A stretch of DNA of 42,704 nt, from contig MU619352.1 of assembly GCA_025201805.1 (NCBI GenBank), forward strand, positions 37,461 through 80,164. The letters are read 5' to 3'. Position numbers and translations under genes: made by a program. Numbering within the stretch: position 1 is the first letter of the stretch; each line of letters opens with the position of its first letter. The notes beneath the pieces were generated by a model that was not told where the DNA came from, did not search any database, and saw only the letters and a program-made list of their open reading frames with translations. Below are positions 42,566 to 42,704 of this stretch, in pieces. Origin of the DNA: Parasitella parasitica (lineage: Eukaryota > Mucoromycota > Mucoromycetes > Mucorales > Mucoraceae).

Positions 42566-42704
42566 GCGAGGTGGGTTGTTGAGTTGATGTTGTGCCTGAG
42601 ATCCAACTTGGGTATTCTCACAATTATGCAAAAGTATTATACCATGGTTACACTCATTAGAAATCCTTTATACCACAAGGCGATTATACTCTTTCTCAAG
42701 ACCA
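42566..42704. other. Window end, downstream of zinc-finger frame
   Basis: 139 bp with no supported feature; probably the 3' flank of the disrupted gene. Confidence 0.4.

Noticed and set aside
1-42704. CRISPR array, prophage or bacterial operon
   Set aside because: Spliced eukaryotic genes throughout; repeats are tandem satellites or transposons with no spacer structure.

Overview
The window looks like nuclear DNA of an early-diverging fungus, most likely Mucoromycota (Mucorales-like). It is AT-rich, genes lie on both strands, and introns are short (44-79 bp, GT-AG, often with a CTAAC-like branch site). The genes are plainly fungal or opisthokont. A cobalamin-dependent methionine synthase is present, which Dikarya lack, and the Tc1-type transposase resembles those common in Mucorales. 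The species call is inference; gene identities come from protein motifs read by eye. Exon boundaries were chosen by GT/AG sites, reading frame and family alignment, and each model's exon lengths sum to a multiple of three.

Layout. 1-4760 is gene-poor and repeat-rich: a 20-21 bp tandem array at the edge, a decayed Tc1/mariner-type transposase broken by a 5'-truncated LINE with a 12-bp target duplication, and a recombinase-like pseudogene. 5067-6740 (-) is an STK32/YANK-type AGC kinase. 8622-9197 (-) is a small unknown four-exon gene. 9910-12326 (-) is cytoplasmic dynein intermediate chain. An N gap lies at 12861-12880. 12904-15439 (+) is NBS1 and 15436-16945 (-) is JMJD6; their stop codons overlap tail to tail. 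17399-17950 (+) is a CsbD-like protein. 18089-22161 (+) is MetH. 22363-22812 (-) is mitoribosomal protein mL53. 23349-24613 (-) is a branched-chain aminotransferase. 25756-26967 (+) is Sts1/Cut8. 27303-28820 (+) is a CaMKK-like kinase. 28902-30105 (+) is a CENP-N/Chl4-like kinetochore protein. 32009-32607 (+) is a hotdog thioesterase and 32740-34142 (-) a ceramide synthase. 35109-38914 (+) is a giant coiled-coil protein. 39104-40370 (+) is a SAM methyltransferase. 40371-42704 is again repeat-rich: a minisatellite, then a small C2H2 zinc-finger gene split by a 625-bp Harbinger-like MITE.

The genes are mostly housekeeping and do not form one pathway. Looser themes are chromosome maintenance and segregation (NBS1, CENP-N, Sts1, dynein), methionine and branched-chain amino-acid metabolism (MetH, BCAT) and acyl-CoA/sphingolipid metabolism (thioesterase beside ceramide synthase). 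I found no convincing new multi-gene system. The strongest unusual signals are the two nested or insertional transposon events with readable target duplications, the NBS1/JMJD6 stop-codon overlap, fungal MetH with a 4-nt first coding exon, and CENP-N in a lineage where CENP-A loss is reported.
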